Positions 49,836-61,000 of a stretch of 64,000 nucleotides of DNA are shown here, in pieces. Below the pieces are notes generated by a model. The model saw nothing but the letters and a program-made list of their open reading frames with translations. It was not told the DNA's origin and searched no databases. Source of the stretch: Conchocele bisecta (Eukaryota; Mollusca; Bivalvia; Lucinida; Thyasiridae); NCBI GenBank assembly GCA_029237695.1, contig CM055279.1, positions 25,609,919-25,673,918 of the forward strand, written 5' to 3'. The position numbers and the translations under genes were made by a program. The stretch's first letter is position 1; every line of letters starts with the position of its first letter.

Positions 49836-50522
49836 TCAATTGGAAATTTCGAGAACGACCGAAATCGGGTAATAGTTATTCAACTTTCTCGCTTGATCAT
49901 CGAGAATAGAGACCGTAAATTCGTGGATGTGTCCCGTTTCCAAAACTTTCATCTCGGGGTGTGGGAAGTCTAAGGTCACCGTCTCCCCAAAGAAACAGTC
50001 GCTGGCTTGCACGGTTTTCAGTAATGTGCTGGGAGATCCGTCTATCGTGTTGTACGATGTGTTCATCCGATCCAGGTGTACCCTGATATTTTTCGTGAAG
50101 GTGAAGTCCACCGGGATATCACCGACGTACTCACCCGAGACAAACACTCCTTTATTTGTGGAGTATGTCTCTCTAAAACCGAGTTGACTACCCAACCCCC
50201 GGGAGATCACTACCTTACTATCAGGGCCGATGGTCATTGTTGGAGGTCCGGTAGCCTTCGATACTGTGAAGTTGACTCTACCGCCAAGCTCTTAGGTGAC
50301 AAAATCTTTGAGCTGTATATAACTCCACAGTCCGGGAGCCAGCTTCACACCTACTTGTCGTCCATCCTTCACATAGTAAAATCCTTCACTCTTCCCCACA
50401 TTCCGCCACCCAACCGTGAAGGTGATTGATCTGAGACCGAGCCGGCGTTTTCCGCAGCAGTTGTCGATTGACTTTTTAGGTTGACAACTCTCTTTTTGAA
50501 CATTAGTGATAGTAGCAAACAT
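49836..50522 (-). pseudogene. Putative virion protein (penton/fibre-like family of Polintons), one internal stop
   Basis: About 229 codons start at the ATG at 50520-50522, which lies only 14 bp from the divergent ATG of the plus-strand gene at 50537. The N-terminal part has the LAPGLWSYIQLKDF block and the C-terminal part ends HIHEFTVSILDDQARKLNNYYPISVVLEI. This combination (a P-G-x-Y/W-S entry motif and a terminal beta strand ending in VVLEI) is seen in a common Polinton protein that I believe is structural, but the assignment is not proven. A TAA at 50292-50294 interrupts an otherwise continuous frame. Confidence 0.6.
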
Positions 50523-50536
50523 AATAATATCTTTCA

Positions 50537-51932
50537 ATGGATACCAAAGCATTTAGCTTCAATTCAAAGGCAAAGTACGCGGTCGGAGGTAAATACACCC
50601 AAAAAGACGTTGTACACCCAACTGTAACGGTTAGACCGGACAGTCGCTTTACCACCAACTTTCCCGACATCTTTGAACAATATAGGCTGCCCAAGATTAC
50701 AACAATGGAGGCCGTAAACGGGTGGAAAGCAACACCGATGCAGTTTTGGCAGAACCAGCTAAATTTCGCTGTATGGTGTGCAACAGCCGGGTGTGGAGTT
50801 TCACATAAAGACCATCTGACATCCAAGAATGTCATGCTCCGAAGTGTCTACAACTTTCACACGTATTATACTATTAGGAGGATTCTCAAAGAACTAGGTA
50901 TTTCACTACATCAAGACGACGCCTGTGATCCCATTTCCAACGCATACGACCGTGTGGCGTTTGAACGACTGTGTAACGAATTTAACGTTTCAAAAGATGC
51001 GGACTGGAGACAGAAAGCATTTCCTACCAGCACCGGCCTCGGGGACGTTCTCATTCGGGGCCAGTCCGGGAATTGGACGCAGACTGATTTTAGACACGAT
51101 CACTCCGGCGACCACATTTTCAGTCGGAACGCCGGGAATTTTGACCCCGCGACGATGACCTTCGGGACGGAAGTGTCTGGAGGTCGGCACTGCGGCGTCT
51201 CATCCTGCATTTGGTTACCTCCGAAACGGGCTCACGTCGATTACATACAGCAGGCTGCTGAGGTTCAGGACGTGTGGGGTACATTTATGTTAGATAAGGG
51301 TCTAGGGTTCACGCAGGCCGGGGTTGCTCGCCTCAACGACTCCATTCGCACGTACGTCTGGGCCATCCTCGGCGCACAGAAGCAAACTCGCAGTTCTATA
51401 CTGGGCACGGGAACGGCGTTTCATGCACAAAAACAATTATTGGCACTTGTAGAGGACGCCATTTCAGCTAAGCCATCTCAGCTAAGGTGGACCTGGAGAA
51501 GGCGATCCAGAATTATCAGGACGTTTTGCAGAATGCCAGCACCCCAGTAGACTACGTATTTGGAATAGGTCTTTATATGGCGCCAAGACATATGATACTA
51601 CGAGACGACCCGGTTGACGGTTACAATAATCAGATCGTAATCGCCACCGTCAATAAAAAAATCGGCCACAACGGGAACGTGAACGCGGATATCATCAAAC
51701 CCCCCACCAAGCCGGTCATAAAAGCCAATCGCGATTGGATGCGCCTCACTCAACACAATCGGGATTGAAGTTGAACCCAGCACCCCCAATTCACGAATTG
51801 AGTCCCCCCAAGTCAATCGTCAACAGTGTTGAGGGAACACCAATCGAGATTGGAATCACAACACACGAGGAGGAGAAATTAGGGTTCGTCGTCGCCCTCG
51901 TGGCGATAGGACTGCTAGCGCTTTGGTTTTAG
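50537..51932 (+). pseudogene. Large conserved Polinton protein, probable minor virion component, frameshifted
   Basis: The first 314 codons are open and contain NFHTYYTIRRILKELGI, FERLCNEFNV, DWRQKAFP, RLNDSIRTYVWAILGAQ and GTGTAFHAQKQ. The same protein continues in another frame from about 51487 (VDYVFGIGLYMAPRHM, GYNNQIVIATVN). A last piece in a third frame to 51932 adds a membrane helix (GFVVALVAIGLLALWF). I recognise this as a recurrent mollusc Polinton protein next to the capsid genes; a virion role is inferred from its neighbours. Frame changes lie near 51480 and again near 51720, the second within a stretch of CAATC...GATTG palindromes, so the C-terminal join is less certain. Confidence 0.6.
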
Positions 51933-53214
51933 AAACTCTCTGGAGGAGAATAGTAGGAGACCGGCGATCGCCACGATTAAAGCCCAAGTACTTTTGGTCA
52001 GCCATCCGACCGTTTTTGTAATATAGATAACAAGTAGGAAACGATACTTCCGATCAGTCCGGGTAGTGCGGCAGCCGCCTTTTCGGCTAATTTAGCCAGG
52101 AGACTGGCGAGGGCTTTCAGTGTTTTTTTTACCCACTCCTTTGCTCCAACGGATGATGGCGCGGGTGGTGGCGCGGGTGCCACACCACCAGTGAAAGATA
52201 GAACTATGGTCGATATAGTCATGCCGATAGCAACGAGGATGCTTGCTATCGTGACACCCTGCTCTCTGAACAGAGTGCGAAGACGCTCACCGAGTGTTGT
52301 GTCCTCGCGCAGAACCCTCGAGATTGTTTCGTGGATCCGACTTATTTGTGTGCGGAGCGTCTCACGGTTAGTCGATGCAGCCTGCAAGCGAGCTTCTCTT
52401 TCGTCCCGCAAAGACCACAGTCGTTCGGTGATCCGCTAGGTAGATTCTCTATCGCCACCTGCTTCCTCCAGTTTTCTTTCTTCTAGCGCGATATGTTCAT
52501 CCAGCGACGAGAGTTTGGAGAGGTTATGAACCAATTCACCCGGACCGTTTGCATAGCCTTATCGAGTCCACGGAGTTCGCGAAGAGGTAACGGTGGGTCA
52601 TCGATCGACCCTTGATCGAGGTTGAGCATTTCGTTTTCGCTGAACGTGGTCTCCATCGTGTTAATAGCGTCGGTGGTTACTTGAGGGACCTCGCATAGCT
52701 CGACCGTTTCTATTGAGGCGGCCGTCTTCGCCATCGTTTCGTCGGTAGACTGTAGGGCCTCTACAGCGCGGGTTGGCATAATTGGTTTACCCCTCTTCCA
52801 ATCTGGAAATCCGAGTTCGTTCCTTATGATTTGGCCACCTCCCGGGTTTCCGGTAATGGTGCTCATCGCTAGGGGTTTACCGGTCCTCGTGTTGCCTTTT
52901 GGGAGATTTGATGCCACTTTTAGTCGCAATCTACAGTTCAGATCAAATTTGAACTTGAAGTAGTCGCGACCGACAGAGGGGACCAGACCTTTTTCTGCCA
53001 AACTGTTGTAGTAGTCGTTTACAGCTCCCTCGAGTAATTCCCGACTTTGACTAGTGGTAGCGCTACCTATTTCCCCCAATTGTGATTAGATTGGAAATGG
53101 AGTCTCTATGAAGGGCGTTTCGTTACCGTTATCATCATCGTCGATGTCATCATCATCCTCATCGACGTAATCGTCTCTGCCGATTTCATCCATGTCAATA
53201 TCGTAATCAGCCAT
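51915..53214 (-). pseudogene. Polinton membrane/amphipathic protein, four lesions
   Basis: An acidic N-terminus (ATG at 53212-53214, MADYDIDMDEIGRDD) leads to a conserved block with SQSRELLEGAVNDYYNSLAEK and LRGLDKAMQTVR. A charged helical linker, an RVLREDTTLGERLRTLFREQG helix and a membrane helix (ITIASILVAIGMTISTIVL-like) follow. The protein ends with a proline-rich stretch, an amphipathic LASLLAKLAEKAAAALPG helix and a final membrane helix ending at 51915. Lesions are TAA at 53086-53088, a frame change near 52540, TAG at 52436-52438, and a frame change at the T run 52013-52017. Membrane-active capsid-associated proteins of this kind are common in Polintons and adintoviruses; a role in membrane penetration is inference. 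Confidence 0.65.
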
Positions 53215-53267
53215 ATTAATTATGTATTAAAGACGAAACCATACAAGTTTAATAGATTCACTAAATT
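53215..53267. promoter_or_regulatory. Short divergent intergenic region before the capsid gene
   Basis: Only 53 bp separate the divergent start codons of the membrane protein gene and the capsid gene. The stretch is AT-rich (TTAATTATG, TTTAATAGATTC) and is the only room for promoters of both genes, so a shared core promoter is inferred. Confidence 0.4.
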
Positions 53268-54564
53268 ATGTCTTCGAGTCAATACGGTCGCAAACTCAAT
53301 CCATACCGCAGACTGCGTGAGCCCCTCGGGGCAAAACGCGTGAGACAGATTGTCGTTATTACGAACAACCCATCGACGATCGACCAGAACCAGCAGCTCT
53401 TAGTCCGCTTCCCCAACTTCGGAGCTAGCGACGTCATTGTGCCGGAGACTGTTCGCCTCGCTTTCACTATTTCGCTGACGTCGACAGACGTGGACCGAAC
53501 CGTCGTTCAGAACCTAGGTCGCGCCATCGTCAAGAAGACCATGATAAAGATTTCTGGTAATGAGTTGATGTTGATCGACGACAGCGACGTCTACCATTGC
53601 TATCAGGACCTGTGGAAGACGACGCAAGAGCGCGAAAACGCGGTCTATCAGGGTATTGACACCAGCAAAAATAAGAACGTAACCAAACTTAGAATCGGGG
53701 CTGGTAACAAGGCAGATAACAACGCGATTGACAACGCGATCGCGGCCGCTTATGGCAACCGCTTCTACATCCCGCTCGACTTTGAGTTGCTGGAGAGTCA
53801 CATGCCCTACTACCAGAGTGCTTTGGCTGACTGCCTCGAATACGAACTAACGTTCAACGACTACGGCCGAGTTCTCATAGCCACCGACATAGCATCGACG
53901 TATACGATTGATAATGTTTCGTTGGAGTACGACATGGTCACGATGCCCGAACTCGCGCGATTAATCAGATCCCAGTACGCTGGGCGCGTTGCCATACTTT
54001 ACGACCGAGTTCTTCGTCACCGTCAGATGACGAAAGACAAAAGCGACACATTGTGGAATATTAATGTCAACGTACCCGCCCGCTCGATGAAAGGTATACT
54101 GATGTTCTTTGAGGATGCTCGGTTCGTGTTCGGTGCTAGAAAAACCGACAAATTATATAACCCCAAAATCACAAAGGTCGAGGTGACGATCGAGGGAGTC
54201 CCCCAATCAACTCTACAGTGCGGGTCTTGGCGCTCACCAGCAGTGGGACGAAGTCAGAAAGCAGTTTGCTTCCGGATCTAAGCGCTCCCCGGAGGTTGCC
54301 GCGGTTTCCAAAGACCTGCAGCTCTCGGCCGTCTCCCTCGCGGAGTTCCTGACTACCAAATACGCGTTATGGCTAGACATGCGAGCCAGCGACGACGACC
54401 AAATGCACGGTAGCGGACACCAAGTTGAGAACGCTAGCGAGGGTGTGACGATCCAGATAACCAAAGAGGCGGATGGAGCTGGCACATTGAACGTGTACTT
54501 ATATATAATTACAGACGCACAACTCAACATCGCAGATGGCCGATACGTCTCAGCTTTATACTAA
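53268..54564 (+). pseudogene. MCP: Polinton major capsid protein (double jelly-roll), one frameshift
   Basis: Conserved capsid blocks in order are NNPSTIDQNQQLLVRFP, IVPETVRLAFTISLTST, AIVKKTMIKISGNE, YGNRFYIPLDFELL, YELTFNDYGRV, PELARLIRSQYAGR, VLRHRQMTKDKSDTLWNINVNVPARSMKG and ITKVEVTIEGVP. This is the double-jelly-roll hexon-like protein that builds the icosahedral shell in Polintons. The first frame covers about 313 capsid codons. At the C run 54200-54204 the frame changes, and the C-terminal jelly-roll strands (ALWLDMRASDD, LNVYLYIITDAQLNI) follow in another frame to 54564. About 432 residues in total is normal for the family. A single homopolymer change could be real or a sequencing error. 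Confidence 0.88.
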
Positions 54565-55204
54565 ATATAAATCTGAAGATTTAATACCTTCAAACAAATC
54601 CAATTTACCAATTGGTGATGCCCACTCTGCCATAATATGTGGGCAGACAGGATGTGGAAAAACGGTTTTCATCCTGGACTTGCTCGAGGGGTCCTACCGC
54701 AATGCCTTTCGTCACATTGTGATCCTGTGTCCCACTGTGCGGCACAACGAGACTTATCAGCGGCGCCAGTGGATATGGACCGACCCTGAGATATACGTCT
54801 TTGACCCCGGCGACAGACTTCACGATTGGCTGCGTGGCTTATACCAAAGATTCCAGGGTGAGCCCACCCTATACGTGATTGACGATTGCTCAGCCAAGGC
54901 GGCGATGACTAAAAAGAAGGGCATGCTCTCCGAGCTCGCATTTTATGGCCGTCATGCGAGGCAAAGCGTATGGATCTCCACTCAAAAGTACAACGCCGTC
55001 CTCAAGGATCTGCATGAGCAAACGAAATGGGTCGCCCTCTTTCACTGCAAGGACCGAGACTCACTCGATGACTGTCTTCGAGAGAACGACGTTATCCCAA
55101 CGCGCGAGGAGCGCCTGGAGGTTCGACAGATACTTTCGGAAACTAAGCACGCCAAGCTTCTGCTAAAGACCGATCAACCAACTGCTTACGAAGTTATCAA
55201 TTAA
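54536..55204 (+). CDS. A32/FtsK-HerA-type genome packaging ATPase, intact
   Basis: The 222-residue protein has Walker A GQTGCGKT (residues 36-43), Walker B LYVIDD (112-117) and the later WISTQ motif (146-150) with the GRHARQSVWIS run. These are characteristic of the A32-like DNA translocases of Polintons and related viruses, which pump the genome into the capsid. It overlaps the capsid gene by 29 bp at its start, which supports co-expression. It is the only core Polinton gene here without a lesion. The stop TAA is at 55202-55204, followed by short repeats of GCTGAACAAT. Confidence 0.92.
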   Translation: MADTSQLYTKYKSEDLIPSNKSNLPIGDAHSAIICGQTGCGKTVFILDLLEGSYRNAFRHIVILCPTVRHNETYQRRQWIWTDPEIYVFDPGDRLHDWLRGLYQRFQGEPTLYVIDDCSAKAAMTKKKGMLSELAFYGRHARQSVWISTQKYNAVLKDLHEQTKWVALFHCKDRDSLDDCLRENDVIPTREERLEVRQILSETKHAKLLLKTDQPTAYEVIN

Positions 55205-55278
55205 TTAATTACAAATTAATAAGCAATTGCTGAACAATGCTGAGCAATTGTTGAACAAATGCTGAACAATGGTTAACA

Positions 55279-55982
55279 ATGTTAACAATTTGGTGCTCCG
55301 CTGCGAGCTTTGTTGCGAGCATAACGGTGATCATAAGTATCGGGTGGTGCGCTTTTATTATTTTTGCAATAAATAAATATGTTAGACTTATGAAACTTGA
55401 CAGAATAGTTAAAAGAAAATTAGCAATAATGAACTGCGACGAACTTCTCGATCAGCTAATGGAAGAAACCTCAACTCCGTTGAACCCCAACACCAATCGC
55501 GAATTGGAAGAGCAATCAAGTCCAACTTCAACGGCGGTTGGTATTGGGTTGAGTGCCGATACGAATGAAAATGCGGCGAGACGTGAGCGGCTAGCTGCGC
55601 TGCTTGCTGGGGGACAATCGGAGCATTCTCGGTAGGCGTCTCTCAGTTTGTCAGGTGGATAAGATGTCAGATGCGGAGATCGATCAAATGTATGCGCGAT
55701 ACGAATCCTAATTGGGGGCAGAGATGACAAAAACTCTTGGATCGGCGGCTATTCATTTGTACGCTACCACCGTTAGTATACTTCTCCCTATACCAAACAC
55801 CGCGGGGTTGATTCACGATTTAGAGACTGACCCTTTTATAGGACACACTCTTAGAACAGCCTGCTGCTCAATTTATCACAAGTTTGGAATGTACTTAGCT
55901 CCGCTGACAACCGCGTTGACCACGGGTAAACACTGTCAATTTGGACATATATGCCCACGAACTATAAGCCCTAATATTACAA
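55279..55982 (+). pseudogene. Small Polinton protein with N-terminal membrane helix, broken
   Basis: The N-terminal part (MLTIWCSAASFVASITVIIS, then IGWCAFIIFAINKYVRL) is a membrane anchor. An acidic stretch and a RRERLAALLAGGQSEHSR helix follow, ending at a TAG (55633-55635). The protein continues in another frame (MSDAEIDQMYARYE), meets a TAA at 55709-55711, then resumes in phase with LGAEMTKTLGSAAIHLYA and MYLAPLTTALTTGKHCQFGH. The order and spacing indicate one original gene, overlapping the next one near 55983. Function unknown; family seen beside the ATPase in bivalve Polintons. Confidence 0.6.
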
Positions 55983-56602
55983 ATGATGACACAAGACACA
56001 CCTGCGAGAGTGACGGAACAGCAATCCCAGATTGCACCAACTCCAACAGGGTTGAACCTGATTTCTCCAACCCAATACCAACCGCCGTTGGAGTTGAACC
56101 CGATTGCACAATATAAAAACCCAACCCAAAAAGACAGGCAGCTGGGCGGGCAGCGGCTGCCGCCAGAAAAGTTAAACAATATAAAATACTCGCCGAGCTT
56201 CGAGAGGCCAAACGGTCGTTGCACTCAACACCAATGACTGTTGAAACAGTAAAACACCCGGTGGCAGCTGTTTCTCCCCCAATCGCGATTGGATTGAAAC
56301 AGGAAAAGCAATCCCCGATTGCTGTAGCTCCTACCCCTATTACCTCAACATTGTTGAACCTTATTGGAAGATCGTCCCGTGGGTTGTTGGTGGTGGTCAG
56401 GCAGTTGTGGGCACCCTGTGTGTGCTGAAATACCAATCCAGATTGGAAAAACAACCAAAGTCTCGCGCAGCTGGATCGCGAGCCCCAACTTTCAGATTTC
56501 TATGTACCGTCAGAGCCCAAAAAAGACCGCGAGATCGCGTTCATCGTCGTGGGAATGGGTGTGGTGGGTCTCGTCAGCTACTATATATTCAATCGAGATT
56601 GA
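55983..56602 (+). pseudogene. Small Polinton protein with two C-terminal membrane helices, broken
   Basis: It starts MMTQDTPARVTEQQSQ and is rich in Pro-Ile-x-Ile-Gly type linkers. The frame changes at the A run 56128-56132. The next frame gives an alanine/lysine helix (AAAAARKVKQYKILAELREAK), and a further change near 56360 leads into two hydrophobic segments (VPWVVGGGQAVVGTLCVL and IAFIVVGMGVVGLVSYYIF) before a TGA at 56600-56602. Three CAATC...GATTG palindromes sit in its linkers and a fourth overlaps its stop codon. A membrane or virion accessory role is inferred only from topology. Confidence 0.55.
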
Positions 56603-56624
56603 AATAATTATTTTAAAACTTTTT

Positions 56625-57008
56625 TCTTTTGACGAACTTTATTTTGCTGTGATTGATGTAGGCTACACGGCCCTTAAACACCGCTTACCTGGTGTAAAGA
56701 GTATGATTCGTCTGGCCCGAGATTGTCTCGAGAAGTGGCGCGAGGACGAAAAAGCGGCCACCCTTTTCGCAAAGCGGATGTTAGATTCCTCCATCAACTC
56801 CCAATCGAGATTGCATGAGTTAGATTCCCCAGAATTCCCTCTCCTGTTCCAACCCAAACACGATTGGGGCTGCAGCGACAATCGCAATAGTACTTCCAAC
56901 AAAGGTTTATTATTAACGACGCAGTTACCGGACGATCTGGCGAGGGCATGTTGGAGATTGTCCGATCAATTAGAATACTTCGCATACTATGAACACGCGC
57001 AAACTTGA
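56625..57008 (+). pseudogene. Probable small Polinton gene overlapping the integrase start
   Basis: The frame reads LPGVKSMIRLARDCLEKWREDEKAATLFAKRM, then a low-complexity linker, then DDLARACWRLSDQLEYFAYYEHAQ and stops at 57008, 20 bp inside the integrase. The helical blocks at both ends look like real protein, but no ATG is present near the start and the middle seems out of frame or poorly conserved. I therefore call it a damaged small gene of unknown function. Confidence 0.45.
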
Positions 57009-58032
57009 TACCAAACTATCGGTTCGCCTAGCGCGCAAGCTAGCAAACACATACTACAGCCACCGCGGCTACTGGAAGGGACTCGCGACCATCAAGAACC
57101 TCGCGGCGACGTCCAATGTTTCTGAAAACGCTGTCAAGGAATGGCTCAAGAAGCAGGCCATCTGGCAGATCTATTTACCCGCGCCTCACAATATTCCGCG
57201 CCCGAAATTCGATGTGCCGGTGCCGAACCAAGTTCACCAAGCCGATCTCCTGTTTCCCCCTCACGATCGCGTCGGTCGCAAGACGTACAAGTACGCACTG
57301 ACAGTCGTTGACGTAGCGAGTCGCTATAAGGGGGCTGAGTCATTGGCTACGAAAGAGTCTAAGGAGGTGGCCGAGGCTCTTTCCCGAATATATAAAAGGA
57401 GTCCTCTCAAATGGCCGAATCTTCTCCAGGTCGATCCCGGCCGTGAGTTCATGGGCGCGGTCTCTCATCTATTGTCTAAACACAACGTTTCTGCCTGACG
57501 CGGCCGCGTCAACATCCACCGAGACCAGGGAATCGTGGAGCGGTTCAATCGAACCCTGGCTGAGAGACTGTTCGGTCACCAATATGCCAAAGAGCTGCTG
57601 CTTGCACAGCGGGACCCTCATTCGCGATCGACCGAGTGGGTGGCCAGACTGCCCGCCGTGCTCTCCGCACTGAACGGAGAGGTGACCAGATTGATCGATA
57701 AGAAGCCCGTAGATGCCATCAAGTCTAAAAAGGTGACGAGCAAGCCCTCTGCCGTCTCACGTGGGCGACCCGTTGATTTAGAGGAGCAACGGCTTCCATC
57801 GGATGTTGACGTCCGGTACCTCCATCAACCGGGAGAGCTAGAAGGTGGCAGCCGCCGCTCGACGGATCCCGTGTGGTCTCTCAATGTATATCATCTAGAT
57901 CGATCTATTACCAAACCCGATGAGCCCGTGCTCTACTATTTGGATGATGGTCCATCTCGCGGGTTTGTTCGCGAAGAACTTCTTATGGTGCCTTCTGACA
58001 CACAGCTACCCCCGGATCGTCAGAGTCTTTAG
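56989..58032 (+). pseudogene. INT: Polinton retroviral-type integrase, one nonsense codon
   Basis: The N-terminal helical region (KLDTKLSVRLARKLANTYY) precedes an RNase H-like core with Asp86 (HQADLLFP), Asp149 (LQVDPGREF) and Glu184 (GIVERFNRTL). The last two acidic residues are 35 positions apart, the exact D,D-35-E spacing of Polinton and retroviral integrases. A C-terminal domain follows with VWSLNVYHLDR and SRGFVREELLMVPSDT. The enzyme would join element ends to host DNA and make the short target duplication. TGA at 57496-57498 lies between the second and third catalytic residues and would inactivate it. The gene's TAG overlaps the TAA of the convergent polymerase gene by two bases. Confidence 0.88.
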
Positions 58033-61000
58033 AGAGGTTCTGTATGTGTTCCGTCTGATAACACGCGTCTGTTATCGTAGTACGCCGAGAGTCCTAATTT
58101 TTGTTGACAGTACGTTTTCATAACACCGTCTTTCATTTTAAATCCTCTATTTTGTGCCACATCTATAATGTGTTGTCCATCTTCTGTAGTTTCGGTTAGT
58201 ACTCGTTTATATCTATCCCAATTTAAATTGTTTGTTCTCTTGGAAATTCCTTTCGCTATCGCTCTATCTCCACTAAATTCCATTTTGAAAAGCCCGGGCT
58301 CTCTTTCACTCCACTTATTCCAAGCCAACCATTTATTCTTTTCTTTTTCAAACTCGTCTAGTAAGTTAGGTCTAATCAATTCCTCTATTGTTTTTCCACT
58401 AACTCCTACATACATACTATCCGTGTCCATCTGTATTAATTCAAAGTCTTCTCTTTTTACGTATTTGTCTAGAAATTCGTAGTAAAATTCCAACGTTCTC
58501 AATTTAGCGAGTTGATAAACCGCTATTCTAATCCACAATGGAATGGTCTCTTTACTGAGCACCGGGGTTTTCGGGAAGATATTTCGTACGCATCTCCTAT
58601 CTCTTCCAAATCATCAAAATACGCGGATCTTAATGCTTTGTCAACACAGGTTTCGTCTTGTGTATATGTCGTATTTAAATGTCTCTCCGTTGCCTCTATC
58701 ATTTTTCCACAACACGTGTTTCCTAATAATTTCATTATATCCGCCACTGGTTTCTTATTTGGTTCTACATCGCCTGTTCGTCTTGCGGCTGTAACTTCTT
58801 TTGCGAACCATTCGAATGGTTATCCACTAATATAATCTATAACACGATGAACTCCCGTTATTTCTAGGCCGAGTTTTAAATACCATTTCAACAGTGGCGC
58901 GTACAGCAATACTTCAGTGGCGGTCATCGGTCCCACTAATTTCCTTCCATTTCCTCTTGTTCTGCCAGTATCTTCCAAATATTTTATCATGTGTTCTGGA
59001 ACCTCCTCAACGTCTACTTCTCTGTTTATAAATAATGGGGACATTTCAGAAAACTTATGTTTTAAGTTGTGTGGAACCTCTATATCCACCTCCACAAACC
59101 CAAACCAGTCTCCAGATAAAACTCTTTTACAAAACTTTTTAATACATTTAGGGTTATGTGGGGTATCTATATGGTGTATAGTTTCTCTCCCACACGGCAT
59201 CTCTTTATTTAACGTAGATAAATATAACGCGTTTGCATCGTACCCCAAAACAGCCATGCAAGGTTTGTTAATTCCTGTGGAATTAGATCTAATATTTGAA
59301 ACACCCGCTTCGGCATATCGTGTAAATACTATTGATGGACCGCCAACTAGAACGTCTTTCATCATTTCGTATGTTTCTTCTTTTGGTGCACATAGAGCAT
59401 CCTCCGGTATAATCGTCTTTGAAGATTTTTGTTCTTTAATGGTTCCTCTCAATAAATATTGTATAGCTACTCCAGGTAGTGTTACCGCATCTTTGAAAAT
59501 ATCCACACCTCTGTGTTTATAAAATTCACACATTTTTTCCTCCGCTTCTAGGAACGGTGCTACATCTAAATCGTTATAATATTTCAACCAATCTCTGAAA
59601 GTTTTCATATTCTTTTCTTAGAAAATTCTACGACATTTACTTAATTCTGTTTCGTCTAGTAACATTTTCCCAGATAGTTTGGAATACCAATTCTCTATAT
59701 CAGGCAGTCCTGGGTAATCCAGTTTGTCTGGAGAATCGAACCACTCATAAGGAAAGAAAGATTTCTGTCCTTTGCAGTCGTAGGCTTTTATCCAACTATC
59801 GTAACTTACACCCGGTCCTAGGTAAAGTATTACATCAAGAAATCTAAACTCTGGAATAAATAGAAATATTGTTGCGTTTGCCCGTTTTCCGACCATTACT
59901 TTCTTTGTTGTTGATGCCAGTTCGCCTACTAGGTATTTCTTTATTAAGTTTATATCGTACTTACTACTGTTAAAGCCTATAACCGGTACTTGCTCTATCC
60001 ACTGTTCGATCTGTGTAACTTGATTTTTACTTAAATGTTCTGTAGTAAACCTATATCTCAACCATACTTCTTCTCTTATAGCTTTTCCCCTGACTTTCAA
60101 ATCTTCTACGAATTTTTCTATATGTTTTGCAGGATCTTTATCACAAATATGAGTTACTGTTCCTGAGAAATTATCTCCTATACTACCGCTTACCGGAACG
60201 TACTCAGCTTCGTACTCTAAACTATTACCTATCGTTTTAAGTAATTCTTTAGAATTAGGTGGGTTGAGATACGCCTCAAGATCATATACTATCTGATATG
60301 GATAAAGAGTAGTGTCGCAACCGATCTTTATATCTTTACCCGTTCTTTGGAATTCGCATTCCCACATAACTACTAGGTTGAATTCTTTGCTTCTAATAAA
60401 TTTATCTCTTCTCATTGTGGATGCGCCTTCTTCTTTTTTATGCTTTGCATGAATCTCACACCCGTGCCAGTAACAGCCGTGATATTGATATACGATATTG
60501 GTTTCTGGACAGTATCCATCTACTGGAGCTCCTAAAATCCATCTTTCACCTCCATGTCCACACTGTTCATGGTGAATGTGAATTCCCTCCTGCTTTTCCA
60601 CAGTGTACATCCAATCGATCGCACCATAACTGTTAGAACCTTTTGGGTAGAACGCTTTCTCGAACGACGAAAGCGGGCGCTCTAAATAATTACCATCACA
60701 TATTACTTTTGTCTCACCTCTCATACATTTTGGTCCGTGTCTCTTCATATTACTCGCTTTCGTGAATTTCTGTTTGCAATTATCGCAGGCGTAAGTTTTA
60801 GATAGGTTTTTAAGGTTTTTTATCAGAAATGCGTGATTATTAAACAGTCCTATTGTCATTGGTTTATTACCTAGTGCATCATAGTGCGCTGGTACCTTTT
60901 TCAACCACCAAACACCACCTTGTGTCGGTTGATATACTTCTATACCGATTTTAAAAAACTCTTCAACCTTTTTCAGATCTGAAAAAGTAATTGGTGAAAC

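Noticed and set aside
49100..59620. Alternative genetic code with readthrough of TAA/TAG
   Set aside because: TGA, TAG and TAA all interrupt genes, frame changes are also present, and the intact genes end normally; decay explains it.
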